Origin: Flaccisagitta enflata
Taxonomy: Eukaryota > Chaetognatha > Sagittoidea > Aphragmophora
DNA: 64,000 nucleotides
NCBI GenBank assembly: GCA_965153355.1
Contig: OZ231128.1
Location: 9,920,001-9,984,000 of the forward strand
Reading direction: 5' to 3'
Positions 1-11,402 of this stretch are shown here, piece by piece. Both the position numbers and the translations under genes were made by a program. Each line of letters starts with the position of its first letter. Within the stretch, counting starts at the first letter, position 1. The notes beneath the pieces are model-generated. The model saw only the letters and a list, made by a program, of their open reading frames with translations. It searched no databases and was not told the origin of the DNA.

Positions 1-61
1 AGAAATGAAATGATAGAATGACCAACAGTCAAGTGAGCCGACAATTTGACAGATGGTGAAT

Positions 62-117
62 GACAAACAAACGGACAAACAAACAAACAAACAAGCAAAC
101 AAACAAACAAACAAAAA
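62..117. repeat. (AAAC)n microsatellite
   Basis: Imperfect AAAC/CAAA tetranucleotide run with a few G interruptions. Positions 1-61 and 118-204 hold no recognised feature. Confidence 0.9.
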
Positions 118-204
118 ACAGAATCCCAATGTGCACAAACTTTTTTTGAGTGAGACAATTGGATTTCTCTCTACGGAGTAAACAAAAGGAATGACGAAGG
201 CGGA

Positions 205-428
205 GGGCCAAGCAGGGAAAGAGGTGGTAGGCCTAAGCAGGGGAGGAGGTGGTCGGACCAAGCAGGGTAAGAGGTGGTAGGACCAAGCAGGGTAAGAGGT
301 GGTAGGACCAAGCTGGTGAAGAGTTGGTAATACTAAGCAGGGGAAAAGGTGGTGGGACCAAGCAGGGGAAGAGGTTGTTGGACTAAGCAGGGGAAGAGGT
401 GGTATGACCAAGTAGGGGTAGAGGTTGT
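205..428. repeat. 25-bp minisatellite
   Basis: About nine tandem copies of a unit close to GACCAAGCAGGGGAAGAGGT plus GGTAG, each with a few substitutions. No coding function is suggested. Confidence 0.9.
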
Positions 429-582
429 AGCTGCGCTGAAAGTGTTGGCAATGGAAATGAAGGTGACACACAGCTGAGAGCCAGGGAGGGAAACAGGCGG
501 GGAAGAGCGGATGACTTTGATGATAAGGATAGTGATATATAGCAGTTAAGTTGACACACGAGCTGAAGAAGACCGGGATCAG

Positions 583-939
583 CAGGGTACGACAATGTGC
601 GGGAGTACGGGAGCATTGCTCTAAGGCAGCTAGCTAATTTGCAGAATAGGAGAGGTTAAACAGCCGAAATACTAGCTAATTTGTAAGCAGAATAAGAATA
701 AGAATTAACAGCGGAAAATACACAATCATTGTAAATTGTTTCTCCAGACATACTCATTCCTACTCGCAGATCACTAACTCTCATGGCTATATCCTTATAG
801 TAAAGCTTGTAAGTTTGAGTTCAGCGTGAAAAAAAAAACAAAAATGTCTTCAACATGGAAAATTCATATGCAAATTTTGTAGGCAGGACCCAAAAGAAAA
901 AGTTTGCTCATAGGTAGCAAAATTTTTTGTTGGACCCTG
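583..939. mobile_element. hAT-like MITE, older copy
   Basis: It starts CAGGGTACGACAA and ends in the inverse form (TTGTTGGACCCTG). Just inside the left end is GGCAGCTAGCTAATTT, shared with the better preserved copy at 62718-63014. The 8-bp flanks here no longer match each other, so this copy is older or its ends have shifted. The short open frames inside it are not credible genes. Confidence 0.65.
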
Positions 940-1425
940 CCGAGATGCGTGTGGTGATGTGGCGATGGAAGTTACTGCATTGGTGTTGATATCACTTGGT
1001 TTGAAGGGCAACTGTGTTGATATCACTAAATAACTTGTGTTGATAATGACTGGCATTGAAGAAAAGTTTGAAAAGATGAATAATAGTTGATGATGATAAC
1101 TAGCGCACATTAGTCTTCTTAGGAACTAGTCTTCATCAATCAAATCCCGGGCTTCTGTTTTGGAAATGACGGTGATTTTCTAAGAATATCAATGATATTG
1201 CAAATCAGCGGTAATGGAACATGCAAAAGTGTAGTCTTGGTTTTGCATAAATGCATAACCATATGGACGAATTCCCGGCCTGGACAATGAAAAGTAGATG
1301 GATGATAAATCGCACAAAAAAAAAAGAAGAAGAAAAGAAAAAAAAAGTTGATAGAAGGCAGAATTGTTGACAGAAGGAAGCGCCAAGTCATCAGAGCAAA
1401 AGTGAGAAAACCGGGTGATGCAAAA
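940..1425. other. no recognised feature
   Basis: Mixed-composition DNA with a short A-rich run near 1315-1350. No protein family is recognised in either strand. Confidence 0.5.
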
Positions 1426-2318
1426 TAGAGAGGGTTGTCAGTTGAATGAGATGTCAGTGATGCAAAAACAAAGAGGGTTGTCATTTGAATGAGATGTCAG
1501 AGATATAAAACAGAGACAGATGTCAGTTGAATGAAATGTCAGTGATGCAAAAACAAAGAGGGTTGTCATTTGAATGAGATGTCAGAGATATAAAACAGAG
1601 AGAGATGTCAGTTGAATGAGATGTCAGTGATGCAAAAACAAAGAGGGTTGTCATTTGAATGAGATGTCAGTGGTAAAAATCAGAGAGAGATGTCAGTTGA
1701 ATAAGATGTCAGTGATGCCAAACAGAGACGGTTGTCAATTAAGTGAGATGTCAGTGATGCAAAACAGAGAGGGTTGTCAGTTGAATGAGATGTCAGTGAT
1801 GCAAAAACAAAGAGGGTTGTCATTTGAATGAGATATCAGTGATAAAAAACAGAGAGAGATGTCAGTTGAATAAGATGTCAGTGGTGCCAAACAGAGAGGG
1901 TTGTCAGTTGAATCAGATATCAGTGATGCAAAACAGAAGGTTGTCAGTTGAATGAGATGTCAGTGATGCAAAAACAAAGAGGGTTGTCAGTTGAATGAGA
2001 TGTCAGTGATAAAAAACAGAGAGAGATGTCAGTTGAATAAGATGTTAGTGATGCCAAACAGAGAGGGTTGTCAGTTGAATGAGATGTCAGTGGTGCAAAA
2101 ATGGAGAGGGTTGTCAGTTGAATGAGACATCAGTGGATAAATCGTCTCAATAGAAGTTGTTATTTCAAATGATATCAACGATGCAAAACAGAGAGGGTTG
2201 TCAATTGAATGAGATGTCAGTGATGCAAAACAGAGAGGGTTGTCAATTGAATGAGATGTCAGTGATGCAAAACAGAGAGGGTTGTTTGTTGAATGAGACG
2301 TCTGGGATGCAAAACAGA
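1426..2318. repeat. ~43-bp minisatellite
   Basis: Roughly 20 tandem units with the recurring blocks GTGATGCAAAACAGAGAGGG and TTGTCAGTTGAATGAGATGTCA. Unit variants (AAAACAAAGAGGG, ATAAAACAGAGAGAG) alternate in places, suggesting a two-unit higher-order period of about 85 bp between 1440 and 2060. Confidence 0.92.
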
Positions 2319-2485
2319 GCGCTGTGATAATGATAATTGGGTTACAATTTTGGCCACAAAGCTGAGATTTGGGCGATTAGGTTAGCATTTGGCCCTCAAA
2401 GGTTCTTCTAGGCTGGAATTTAGCCATTAGGCTAAAAACTTGGGCTTGGAGGCCGCTGCCCCAAAAGGAAAGGGTAAGTATGTAA
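2319..2485. mobile_element. possible THR2 fragment
   Basis: A GGCCGCTGCCCCAAAAGG block near 2450 resembles the terminal GGGGCCGCTGCCCAAAA of the THR2 elements at 36808, 41047 and 52807. It is preceded by degenerate units of the type 'ggctgagatttgggcg', like THR2 cores. No other end was found, so this is at most a fragment. Confidence 0.4.
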
Positions 2486-3113
2486 GCAGATGCTGGGGTG
2501 GAAGTGCATGTGCTGTAAGAGGATGCAGAAGTGGAAGTGGATTTGCTGTAAGTGGATGCAGATATGGAAGTGCATGTGCTGTAAGTGGATGCAGAAGTAG
2601 AGGTAGATTTGCTGCAAGTGGATGCAGAAGTACAAGTGGATTTGCTGTAAGTGGATGCAGATATGGAAGTGCATGTGCTGAAAGTGGATGCAGAAGTGGA
2701 AGTAGATTTGCTGTAAGTGGATGCAGAAGTGGAAGTAGATTTGCTGTAAGTGGATGCAGAAGTGGAAGTAGATTTGCTGTAAGTGGATGCAGAAGTGGAA
2801 GTGGATTTGCTGTAAGTGGATGCAGAAGTGGAAGTAGATTTGCTGTAAGTGGATGCAGAAGTGGAAGTGGATTTGCTGTAAGTGGATGCAGAAGTGGAAG
2901 TAGATTTGCTGTAAGTGGATGCAGATATGGAAGTGCATGTGCTGAAAATGGATGCAGAGGTGGAAGTAGATTTGCTGTAAATGGATGCAGATATGGAAGT
3001 GCATGTGCTGAAAATGGATGCAGAAGTGGAAGTAGATTTGCTGTAAGTGGATGCAGATATGGAAGTGCATGTGCTGAAAATGGATGCAGAAGTGGAAGTA
3101 GATTTGCTGTAAG
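2486..3113. repeat. 33-bp minisatellite with open frames on both strands
   Basis: About 19 units of 33 bp built on AGTGGATGCAGAAGTGGAAG followed by TAGATTTGCTGTA. Because 33 is a multiple of three, the plus strand reads as an 11-residue repeat (GCRSGSRFAVS) inside a 312-residue open frame. Two minus frames are open as well. Openness in several frames and the lack of non-repeat flanking homology argue for a minisatellite rather than a gene. Unit variants with 'gatatggaagtgcatgtgctg' recur irregularly, showing array reshuffling. Confidence 0.9.
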
Positions 3114-3207
3114 CGATGCCGGAGCAGTTGTGCGATCAATACGCGACGCGACGGAAGTGTTTCGGAATAAGCTCAGTTGCAAACACTTCGTATTAAAATG
3201 TTTTTGT

Positions 3208-3541
<334 letters not shown>

Positions 3542-3629
3542 ATTCAGATGTAAAGATGAATTTGGGAGATCCGCGCTGTTTTGCTACTTAACAAGTCGGC
3601 AGCGTCGCTGCAAATTCATTATACTTTAA

Positions 3630-3936
3630 GGGCTTGTTTCTAGTGAGCGCCAAAAACGCGTTTGTTTCCGTGAAACGCGATAACAGCGTGAACACATGTT
3701 TAAGATTTTCAACTGTCCCACGAGGGAGCAAAGTGAGTGAGCGAGCCCGTGAACGGAGCGAGCGAGCAAAGCGAGCGGAGCGAAGCGGAGCGCTGCGGAG
3801 CGAGCGAGCGAAGCGAGCGGAGCGAAGCGGAGCGCTGCGGAGCGAGTGAGCGGGGTGAGCGTTGCGAGTGATCGAACGCAGCGAGCGACCCAGTGGCCCT
3901 TTCAAAACGCAATCATCTTTGACTAGAAACGCCCCC
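3630..3936 (+). mobile_element. GCGAGC-core element, copy 1
   Basis: The left end GGGCTTGTTTCTAGTGAGCG and right end CTAGAAACGCCCCC form a short inverted repeat (GGGNCGTTTCTAGT type). Between them lies a block of AACGCGATAACAGCGTGAAC type, then a GCGAGCGGAGCGAAGC-rich minisatellite that differs in copy number between copies. Related copies lie at 21891-22150 and 60174-60424 (plus) and 4750-4988 and 32000-32282 (minus). The TIR resembles hAT termini, but no 8-bp duplication is evident here. Confidence 0.75.
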
Positions 3937-4239
3937 TAAGCCGGCGGCGGCGCTGCTGCATGCTTATTAGCTCGGCGGCCACGCTGCATCTTCATTATCA
4001 AGTCAAAAGAATGTCCAAAGTTGACCAAAAAGTGGCCAAAGTCGTTTCCGCCTCTTTATAGCGCTCTTTTCAGAAGTTTTTTTTCATTGGTTCTCGAGTT
4101 ATGTTGTCATCTTTCATGTCATTCGTAAATGTCATAGTGTAAATGACTTTTCAATGACCAACCTTGTTGATGCATGTTTTCAGAATGAAAGGTTGCTTTT
4201 TTTTCAAGATGGTATTTAGACAGCTGGCAAGAAGCATTT

Positions 4240-4569
4240 CTTAACTTTTTTTCTAATAAGCGCCCCGGGCGCTTTTGACATTGGAAAATGAGATTGTCAT
4301 TTTACCCTCCAATTAGCGCCCCCTTTTGTTTTGATAATGCTTTGTCATCTAGTATTTTTCACAATGAATGCTTCTATAAATCTCAGAATTTCAAGAAAAA
4401 GTAAAATCATGGGAAACTTTTAGCCTGTTTTCCATGTAAGCACTGAGATAGACACTGAAAAAGGCTTAACTATTTGCATCCTAATCTTCCAACAAATAAC
4501 TGATCTGAGGAGCAAAGAGAAAGGGGTGGCGCTAATTGGAGGGGGGCGCTAGATAGAAAAAATACGGTA
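4240..4569. mobile_element. GCGCCCC-type MITE
   Basis: The left side TTTTTCTAATAAGCGCCCC is matched inversely by the right side (TTTTTCTATCTAGCGCCCC on the minus strand). The subterminal block CCAATTAGCGCC also recurs inverted. The right end reads AATACGGTA, compatible with a TA target. The interior (4320-4500) has no coding signal. Positions 3937-4239 hold nothing recognised. Confidence 0.65.
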
Positions 4570-4749
4570 AGGCTACCATAACCAGATTAGCCCCATTTAA
4601 AAAAAATGTCACGAACTTTTTCAAATGTGACTGATTTAGGGTCAGTGGCCTGATTTGCTTGGGAGCTGCTTCTTTTCATGTGTCCGTGCATTCATGGCCG
4701 AGATGGTACTTCTAAACGCTGGTAGCTGTACAATTGAGCTTGCCCCTCG

Positions 4750-4988
4750 TTTAGAGCCTTTTTCTACATGTAACAATCGCGTTTAAACCGGCCACTCGGT
4801 CGCTTGCCCCGTTCGTTTCCTCGCACCGCTCACTCTGCTCACTTGCTCCATTCACATATTCAGTCGCTCAATACGCTCATTCCCTCGTGGGACTGTTAAG
4901 ATTAGTAAGTGTTCATGCTGTAAACGCGTTCAACGGGAATAATCGCGTTTGTTGTCATCACTGGCAACATCATGTTGCCAACATGCCC
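4750..4988 (-). mobile_element. GCGAGC-core element, copy 2
   Basis: Minus-strand copy: the order on plus is CGCGTTTAAACC, GGCCACTCGGTCGCTTG, CTCACTCTGCTCACTTGCTC, CGTGGGACTGTTAAGATT, TGTAAACGCG, then ACATGCCC. These are the reverse-complement blocks of copy 1. The core is shorter and degenerate. It lies immediately 3' of the Kazal exon in that gene's sense, presumably in an intron. Confidence 0.7.
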
Positions 4989-5030
4989 TTCCTCGTTTTA
5001 GATAGATGAAATAGGTAAATGTGAACTCAC

Positions 5031-5169
5031 CCTTGTTGCAAATGGCTCTGGCGATGGTTCTGATGTCTCTCCTGTCGCCTCGTAAACAGACCTCGGCCCG
5101 GAGCAAGCATTCGTTCTTGTAAGTCTTCCCATCCGAGGCGCAAACCGGGTCGTACACGTCAGAACAATC
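5031..5169 (-). CDS. Kazal-domain exon of a host gene
   Basis: On the minus strand an acceptor AG (5170-5171) precedes a 139-bp open exon. A GTGAGT donor follows at 5025-5030. The exon begins in codon phase 0 and ends with one extra base. It reads DCSDVYDPVCASDGKTY, then KNECLLRAEVC, a variable stretch, and ends ..RAICNK. This is the C-x7-C-x6-Y-x3-C pattern of a Kazal serine-protease-inhibitor or follistatin-like module. The first conserved cysteine must lie in an upstream exon. Such modules act extracellularly as protease inhibitors or as binding modules in larger secreted or membrane proteins. The P1 position and the full protein cannot be judged from one exon. No sibling exon was found in the window, so introns must exceed about 5 kb on at least one side, or this is an isolated copy. 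The GC content of the exon is clearly above its AT-rich surroundings. Confidence 0.85.
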
Positions 5170-5297
5170 CTGTCACCACAAAAAAGGACATGTAACGCGG
5201 GGTTACAAATTTACAATATCGGGGTCGTACACGTCCGAACAATCCTGTCACCACAAAAAAAAAGACATGTAACGCGGGGTTACAAATTTACAATATC
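5147..5297. repeat. ~75-bp tandem duplication over the Kazal exon acceptor
   Basis: Positions 5147-5220 and 5222-5297 are near-identical. The unit holds the first ~23 nt of the exon, the acceptor AG, the polypyrimidine-like tract (TTTTTTGTGGTGACAG on minus) and upstream intron sequence. The upstream copy therefore carries a second, decoy acceptor with one exon substitution (TCG for TCT) and no continuing exon. Confidence 0.9.
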
Positions 5298-5480
5298 GTC
5301 ACGATATATATCGTTGCGGACGGGTGGGCAGGGACGTCCAACCCCCTAACACATCCCCAGTATCTAAAACGCTTGTTTTCTCACTTTTCAGCTTATCACC
5401 ACAGACTGACGGACAGACCGACGGACAGATGGATGGACGGACGGACAAAGTCTCTTATAGAGTTGTGTGTCCCTGTGACC
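5254..5480 (-). mobile_element. THR1 element (AGTTGCG type, degenerate)
   Basis: On the minus strand the hairpin end is at about 5460-5480 (AGAGTTGTGTGTCCCTGTGACC on plus, decayed), next to CTCTTATAGAG and a GACGGACGGA core. The distal inverted arm GTTGCGGACG is at 5313-5322. The far end carries the hairpin GTAACGCGGGGTTAC, a covarying version of GTGACGCGGGGTCAC seen at 16870. That far-end hairpin is partly included in the duplicated intron unit. Confidence 0.65.
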
Positions 5481-5584
5481 TATAATTGTCTAAACACATT
5501 TGAGGTTACTCTGTCAAACTTAATTCTTCAGGAAAATGTGTGGGAAAAGCCCAAAAGCAGTGTACGGTCAGCGATCAGTGGTGA

Positions 5585-5785
5585 GCTAAGATTGGGCCAA
5601 GATCTCGATCTCGATCTCAAAGTTTTAGGTCAGAATCTGGGTCCTGGAAGCCAAGATCTAGGTCCTGGAGACCAGAATCTGGTTATTCCAGGTCAGAATA
5701 TGGGTCTCAGAGCACATAATCTGAGTCTGGTTCTCAAAGGCCAAAATCTTGGTCTCAAAGGCCAGGGAATCGGTTGTTGCCAAAA
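5585..5785. repeat. GGTCAGAATCTGGGTCC-type minisatellite
   Basis: Degenerate ~24-bp units such as CCAGAATCTGGTTATTCCAGG and CAAAGGCCAAAATCTTGGTC. A 151-residue open frame (5373-5828) runs through it and through the preceding THR1 sequence, so I do not call it a gene. Confidence 0.75.
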
Positions 5786-6295
5786 GATGAACGGTGGCCA
5801 CACTTTCCAAAACAATTTCATCCCTTAATGAATTGGTGAGGCCTTGTCAAAATATGAGCGGTGACCGCACTTTTGATAGCGTTTTCATCCTTCAGTGGGT
5901 TGATGAGGTCTAGCCAAAAGATAAATGGTAACCACGCTTCCCAAAGCGATTTTGTCCAATAGTGGGTCGGTTGCCAAAAGATGAATGGTCATTATGACAA
6001 CAAAGAACTATTTAGGCAATTTCCTCCCTCAGTGGGTTGATAAGGCTTAGCCAAAAGATGACCGTGCTTCCCAAACCAATTTTGTCCATTAGCGGGTCGG
6101 TGAGGCCTTGCCAAAAGATGATTGGTGACTGTGACCACAAAGAACTATATCTATGCGATTTCATCCCTTAGTGGGTCGGTGAGGCCTTGCCAAAAGATGA
6201 ACGGTGGCCGCACTTCCCAAAGCCATTTCATCCCTTAGTGAATTGGTGAGGCTTTGCCAAAAGATGAACGGTGACCGCGTTTCCGAGAGCAAACA
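5780..6295. repeat. ~95-bp tandem repeat
   Basis: Five or six units contain the blocks CCAAAAGATGAACGGTG, CCGCACTTCCCAAAGC, TTTCATCCCTTAGTG and GGTGAGGCCTTG. Units diverge by 10-20% by eye, and some have internal deletions. Confidence 0.85.
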
Positions 6296-6432
6296 AGGAA
6301 ACAAGACTTGACTCTGTTTGTGCAGCTTCTTTGTTTTTGCCTGCTCTCATTGAGTTTTGACATCTGGACTTATCTATCCATCTCCTCTCTCCTTTCTTCT
6401 TTTTCTTTCTCTTTCTCTAATACTTTTTTTTC

Positions 6433-6435
6433 TTC

Positions 6436-6487
<52 letters not shown>

Positions 6488-6500
6488 GCTTTCTTTCTTG

Positions 6501-6550
<50 letters not shown>

Positions 6551-6551
6551 C
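6433..6551. repeat. (CTTT)n microsatellite
   Basis: About 30 CTTT units with two CTTG interruptions. Open frames over it are repeat translations. Confidence 0.95.
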
Positions 6552-6877
6552 TCTCCTCTCTCGTTGTCACCTTTCTTTAGTACTATATTCCTTCTTTCGA
6601 TATAATCTTTACCTCTGCAGTTGTACCTCACGTCTATCAATGAATCCTCCCATCTTTCTTTCTTTTTGTTTCTTTTTGTCACTTGTTTCCTTATTGGGTC
6701 TTTTTCTTCCATTCTGCACAATTCATCTCTTTTCTCCGGTTCGTTTTCTTTGCGCTTTTCATTAGTATCCTATCACAATGTAAGTCATGTTTGGGATCTC
6801 GGATCTGAGACCATTAAGGCACTTGTGTTCTACAAGACTTCGTCCCCTTCGGGTCCGCTGCCTATAAACTGGTTTTC

Positions 6878-6990
6878 AGGTGAGTCAAAGCACCTCTATA
6901 ACTGGCCATCGGTCTGTTGGTTGGTTGGTCCAAAACACAAATATTTGATCCAACCAGCGTACCTTATTTGTATTGGCCGACTAGACCTTG
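6878..6990 (+). mobile_element. THR1 element (AGGTGCG type)
   Basis: It starts after TTTTC with AGGTGAGTCAAAGCACCT, one mismatch from the perfect hairpin of the 21310 copy, then CTCTATAACTGGCC and GGTTGG repeats. The distal end has GCGTACCT, TTATTTGTATTGGCC and GACCTTG before TTTT. Confidence 0.8.
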
Positions 6991-7608
6991 TTTTAATGAC
7001 AATTGCGATTTACCATGTCAATTCTTTATTGCAGTTTCTCTGGTGGAAATACTCTGGGACATGATCATTAGTACAGACTGAGCTGTCGGAGCTAATAGGC
7101 CGGACATTGTTATTAGAGATAAGAACAGAAAAAAAAATGTCGAAATATGGAGCTCTGCATGATGAATTGGAAGTGGTTGGTGGATTGGGGGTAATTTCGC
7201 AAAACATTGGCATTTACCTAGAAAGGATCCCTGCTGAGCTCTGTAAAGAAATGTGCCAGAAGATCACCCTTTTGGAGAGTGAAAAGATAATGAGATCTGT
7301 CCTGGCCAGAAAATGATATTTCATGAGGCGCCTCTCAGTAAATTGAATTATGGGTGTGCCAATATGGCTGTACCCGCCATGTTGACTGGTGTTGCCCATA
7401 CGGGCCAAAATTGTTTGTTCAAATTTGCTTTTGGTGGATTACATTTGATAAGTGGATTATTTGAAACTGGACTACGTCAAAAAGAAACAAAAGATTAACT
7501 TACCAAAATTTGAAAAAAATTCTGAAATGCCCTTAGGATTGGGTCAATCTCCGGCTACTAGGCTGATGTTACCAAGACAGTTTGTTCTTGAGCAAGTACA
7601 TGTATAAA
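6991..7608. other. no recognised feature
   Basis: Non-repetitive DNA with open frames of 60-70 residues on both strands. None resembles a known family, and no splice-bounded exon stands out. Confidence 0.5.
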
Positions 7609-7647
7609 CTCTCTCTCTTTCTCTTTCTCTTTCTCTTTCTCTTTCTC

Positions 7648-7706
<59 letters not shown>
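7609..7706. repeat. (CT)n microsatellite
   Basis: CT dinucleotide run with CTTT interruptions at its left. It pairs as an inverted repeat with the GA run at 7833. Confidence 0.95.
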
Positions 7707-7709
<3 letters not shown>

Positions 7710-7831
7710 CTCTCTCTTCTCTTCAGCTGTTCAGCTGTCACTTACCTGACGACATCTGCAGACTGGTTCACGATTTTCGTCCAGTTGGCAAACTTTGTTA
7801 TCCTGACAGACAACATCAAGGCAGGGATCTG

Positions 7832-7931
<100 letters not shown>

Positions 7932-8307
7932 GACAGACAGAGATTGGGGGAGATGGGAGAAACGGAGAAAAAAAGAATGAGAAAAAGACTGAACGAGATT
8001 ACGCTTTTATTGCGCTCGTTTTAGTCACTTATGCAATCTATTCGTTCATTTTCTTTTTTGTCTCCCTCTAACACGATTTGTTGGTAGCTTTCTCGTTCGT
8101 TTTTGGGCAACCACTCTAGGCTGAATTTCGGACTATTGTTGAATTTAGTTAGGACATTATCTTTAATTTTTCTAACTGGATTGATTTCTGTTTGAAAATT
8201 CTCAGGGGGATTTACAAGTCTGATATTATTTGATATCGCGGACATGTATATATTTTTGAACTGCAAGCAGCTTTTGTGTTATTGCCTTTGCCCAACCACC
8301 CAAATAG

Positions 8308-8308
<1 letters not shown>

Positions 8309-8360
<52 letters not shown>
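8309..8360. repeat. (CT)n microsatellite
   Basis: About 26 CT units. Positions 8361-8708 are T-rich with no recognised gene. Confidence 0.95.
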
Positions 8361-8364
<4 letters not shown>

Positions 8365-8708
8365 CGGCCTTGACAATTTGTAGATCTTAGATTTGTTTCA
8401 AGGAGACAAGGATGGCTTTCTAGAGTCAAATCAACAAAAGCTTGTCACACAACAACAACAACTGGGGATATTTATAGCTAACAGTATCATTACAGCCACA
8501 ACTTTGCTTTCCTATTCTGGTTTTTTTACTTCCTTTTTTTTCCTTTTACTTCTATTTCTTAATTTTCTTGATCTCTTGTTTTTTTTACCGTTACATTCAT
8601 TATTTATTTTTTATTTTTTTTTTGGCATCAGTACTTCAGTTTCTTACGAGGGCTTTAGCGGTTCCTTTGATTTTGACATCTTTGTCAATTGTCTTTTCCT
8701 GTCCGTCT

Positions 8709-8719
8709 TGTGTGTGTGT

Positions 8720-8782
<63 letters not shown>

Positions 8783-8790
8783 TTGTGTGT
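8709..8790. repeat. (GT)n microsatellite, left flank of foldback
   Basis: GT run ending in GTGTGTATTTGTGTGT at 8775-8790. The same 16 nt in the same orientation occurs at 10239-10254, on the other side of the foldback element. Confidence 0.95.
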
Positions 8791-8792
8791 TT

Positions 8793-10220
8793 CCTCATGT
8801 GCTCAAAACCCTTGTACCCGATCGTTTTTGATTACTTTTATGATATTACTACCTAGAACTAAAGAGATTTGGGATTTTTGATCCATTTTAGGGACCGCGA
8901 GTTCCATTTATTTATCACCACTCCAAGGTGGTTGTGGTGAAAATGTTGAAATTTGGTCACTTTGGGCTCAAAATTGGGCCACTTTAGTTTGGAAATTTGA
9001 CCCGAAATCTGTGAGATTATGAAACTAGAGCTCAAGAGCTAACCAGTGGTGCAATCCGCATGTTGCCATCATTTTTTGTTAAGATTTGAGAGCTTTTCAA
9101 AGATGGAAGGGTATGAGGGTTATTTTACCAATTGAATTTGGTGGTCAATTTTGACATTCTTTACATTTTTTGTTATATCTACACTTTGGATAGACAAATC
9201 TGGATGAAATTGGTGACCAAATTGAAGAGTTTTTGATGCTCTAACTGAATCTGGTAAAATTTTTGATCAATATGACCCTCAAAATTTTTGGGAGACTCTA
9301 GAAGCAGGTGCTAAAAAGTGATTTTTTTCACCATTTTGGCTACTTTGGTCAAAGAATTTGGGCACTTCCGAGATAGAAAATGACAAAAAATCAGTGGGCA
9401 AATTAAACTACTGTTCAAGATCTAACAAATGGTGCAATCGGCATGTCGATTTGTTGAAGCATATAGATTTGGCAGAGCTTTTAGGCTCATAATGACCAAA
9501 AAATGTCATTTTATTATACCCACTGATCTTTGAAGCTTTGCCAAATCTATATGCTTTAACCTATTCACATGCCGATTGCACCATTGGTTAGATCTAGAAC
9601 AGTAGTTTAATTTGCCCACTGATTTTTTGCCATTTTCTATCTCAGAAGTGCCCAAATTTTTTGACCAAAGTAGCCAAAATGGCGAAAAAAATCACTTTTT
9701 AGCACCTGCTTGTAGAGTCTCCAAAAAATTTTGAGGGTCATATCGATCTAAAATTTTACCAGATTCAGTTAGAGCATCAAAAACTTTTCAATTTGGTCAC
9801 CAATTTTATTCAGATTTGTCCATCCAAAGCGGAAATATATCAAAAATTGTAAAAAATGTCAAAATTGACCACCAAATTCAATTGGTAAAATAACCCTCAT
9901 ACCCTTCCATCTTTGAAAAGCTCTCAAATCTTAACAAAAAATGATAGCAACATGCGGATTGCACCACTGGTTAGCTCTTGAGCTCTAGTTTCATAATCTC
10001 ACAGATTTTGGGTCAAATTTCCAAACCAAAGTGGCCCGATTTTGAGCCCAAAGTGACCAAATTTCAACACTTTCACCACAACCACCTTGGAGTGGTGATA
10101 AATATATGGAACTCGCGGTCCCTAAAATGGATCAAAAATCCCAAATCTCTATAGTTTTAGGTAGTAATATTATAGAAATAATCAAAAACGATCGGGTACA
10201 TGGGTTTTGAGCACATGAGG
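8793..10220. mobile_element. 1.4-kb foldback (long inverted repeat) element
   Basis: The left arm (8793-9480) and right arm (9533-10220) are reverse complements at roughly 95% by eye. They are separated by a ~52-nt loop that contains AATGACCAAAAAATGTCATT. Outer ends are CCTCATGTGCTCAAAACCC and its complement. The arms contain no convincing open frame: the peptide read on opposite strands near each end (CAQNPCTRSFL) is simply the same DNA in both arms. The direct 16-nt GT-rich flank on both sides suggests insertion into a GT microsatellite with target duplication. About 18 nt at the right end (10221-10238) lack a left counterpart. It could be a foldback transposon or a palindromic duplication. 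Confidence 0.9.
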
Positions 10221-10238
10221 GGGAAAACATACCGTCAA

Positions 10239-10353
<115 letters not shown>

Positions 10354-10623
10354 TGTGTGTGGGGGGTGGGGGAGGAGAACGCCCTGTCCACCCATTTGCA
10401 ACAATATTATTATTATTTTAGTTTTGTTTTGTTACATTGTTTCTAGGAGGCAGCATTTCATTTTGCATCACTTCTTTGCTTGAAGGAAAGTCTCTTTATT
10501 CTAGGATTCATTAGATTCACGAACAATTATATAGAGTAACGACACTGAAACGGCGTTGATGATTAACAACGGAAATGTAATTTAGGAATGAGACAATGAC
10601 AACGTTTAAAAACAACCACAGAC

Positions 10624-10626
10624 AGC

Positions 10627-10679
<53 letters not shown>

Positions 10680-10709
10680 AAACAACAACAACAACAACAA
10701 CAACAACAA
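10624..10709. repeat. (CAA)n microsatellite
   Basis: CAA triplets with two AAA interruptions. The region 10352-10998 otherwise has no recognised gene. Confidence 0.95.
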
Positions 10710-10998
10710 AAACGATGACGACGTCAAAAAGGACAACAACTTTTTTAACAAAAGTAACAAAGAAAATGATTGATAAAAATGATGGATGAAAAGAAACTTA
10801 ACAAGGCTACTTTATTCACAACGGCAATGTTTACTGCAGTCATGAGAACGATGATAATAAAAAGAACTATGACAGAGAGGACAATCTCGATAATAACACA
10901 AATGACAATGCTAACGGTGCTTACAACAACAACAACAAAGGCAAAGACAATACATCATTCATTCCGCCTTTCTACCTCTATGTACATCTTTAGTTTTT

Positions 10999-11232
10999 AG
11001 ATGCGTCCTCGCATCTCTATATGAGGCTGTGTCCATTGCATTGGTCGGTTGGTATGTCATGCATAACTTTAAATCGCAAAATTCGAGGCTCATTCATCAA
11101 AAAAGCAGTACCACTCGCCCATTCATTTATTTGATCATTCATTCATTCATAAATAACATCAATTTATAAAGAACTTTTATTCATGAAAAGCATTTATACA
11201 TAAAGGTCGCATCATAGGCCCACTTGGCCTTG
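10999..11232 (+). mobile_element. THR1 element (AGATGCG type)
   Basis: After TAGTTTTT comes the hairpin AGATGCGTCCTCGCATCT, then CTCTATATGAGGC, a GGTCGGTTGG core, a longer unique interior, then GGTCGCATCAT, GGCCCACTTGGCC and TTG at the far end. Confidence 0.8.
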
Positions 11233-11242
11233 TATCTTTCTG

Positions 11243-11245
<3 letters not shown>

Positions 11246-11297
<52 letters not shown>

Positions 11298-11402
11298 CGT
11301 GCCAGACTAGCACCGCCAATCTCGTTTTACAACAATATATCGCTTTCACTGATGATGAGAATGGACCCTTGAACAACGACAACAACAACAACAACAACAA
11401 CG
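11246..11402. repeat. (CT)n and (CAA)n microsatellites
   Basis: CT run at 11246-11293 and a short CAA run at 11378-11402. Confidence 0.9.

Noticed and set aside
1426-2318. CRISPR-like regular array
   Set aside because: Units are contiguous with no unique spacers, and the host is a eukaryote; this is a minisatellite.
7010-7498. overlapping 60-69-residue frames
   Set aside because: No conserved motif, signal or splice context; opposite strands equally open.
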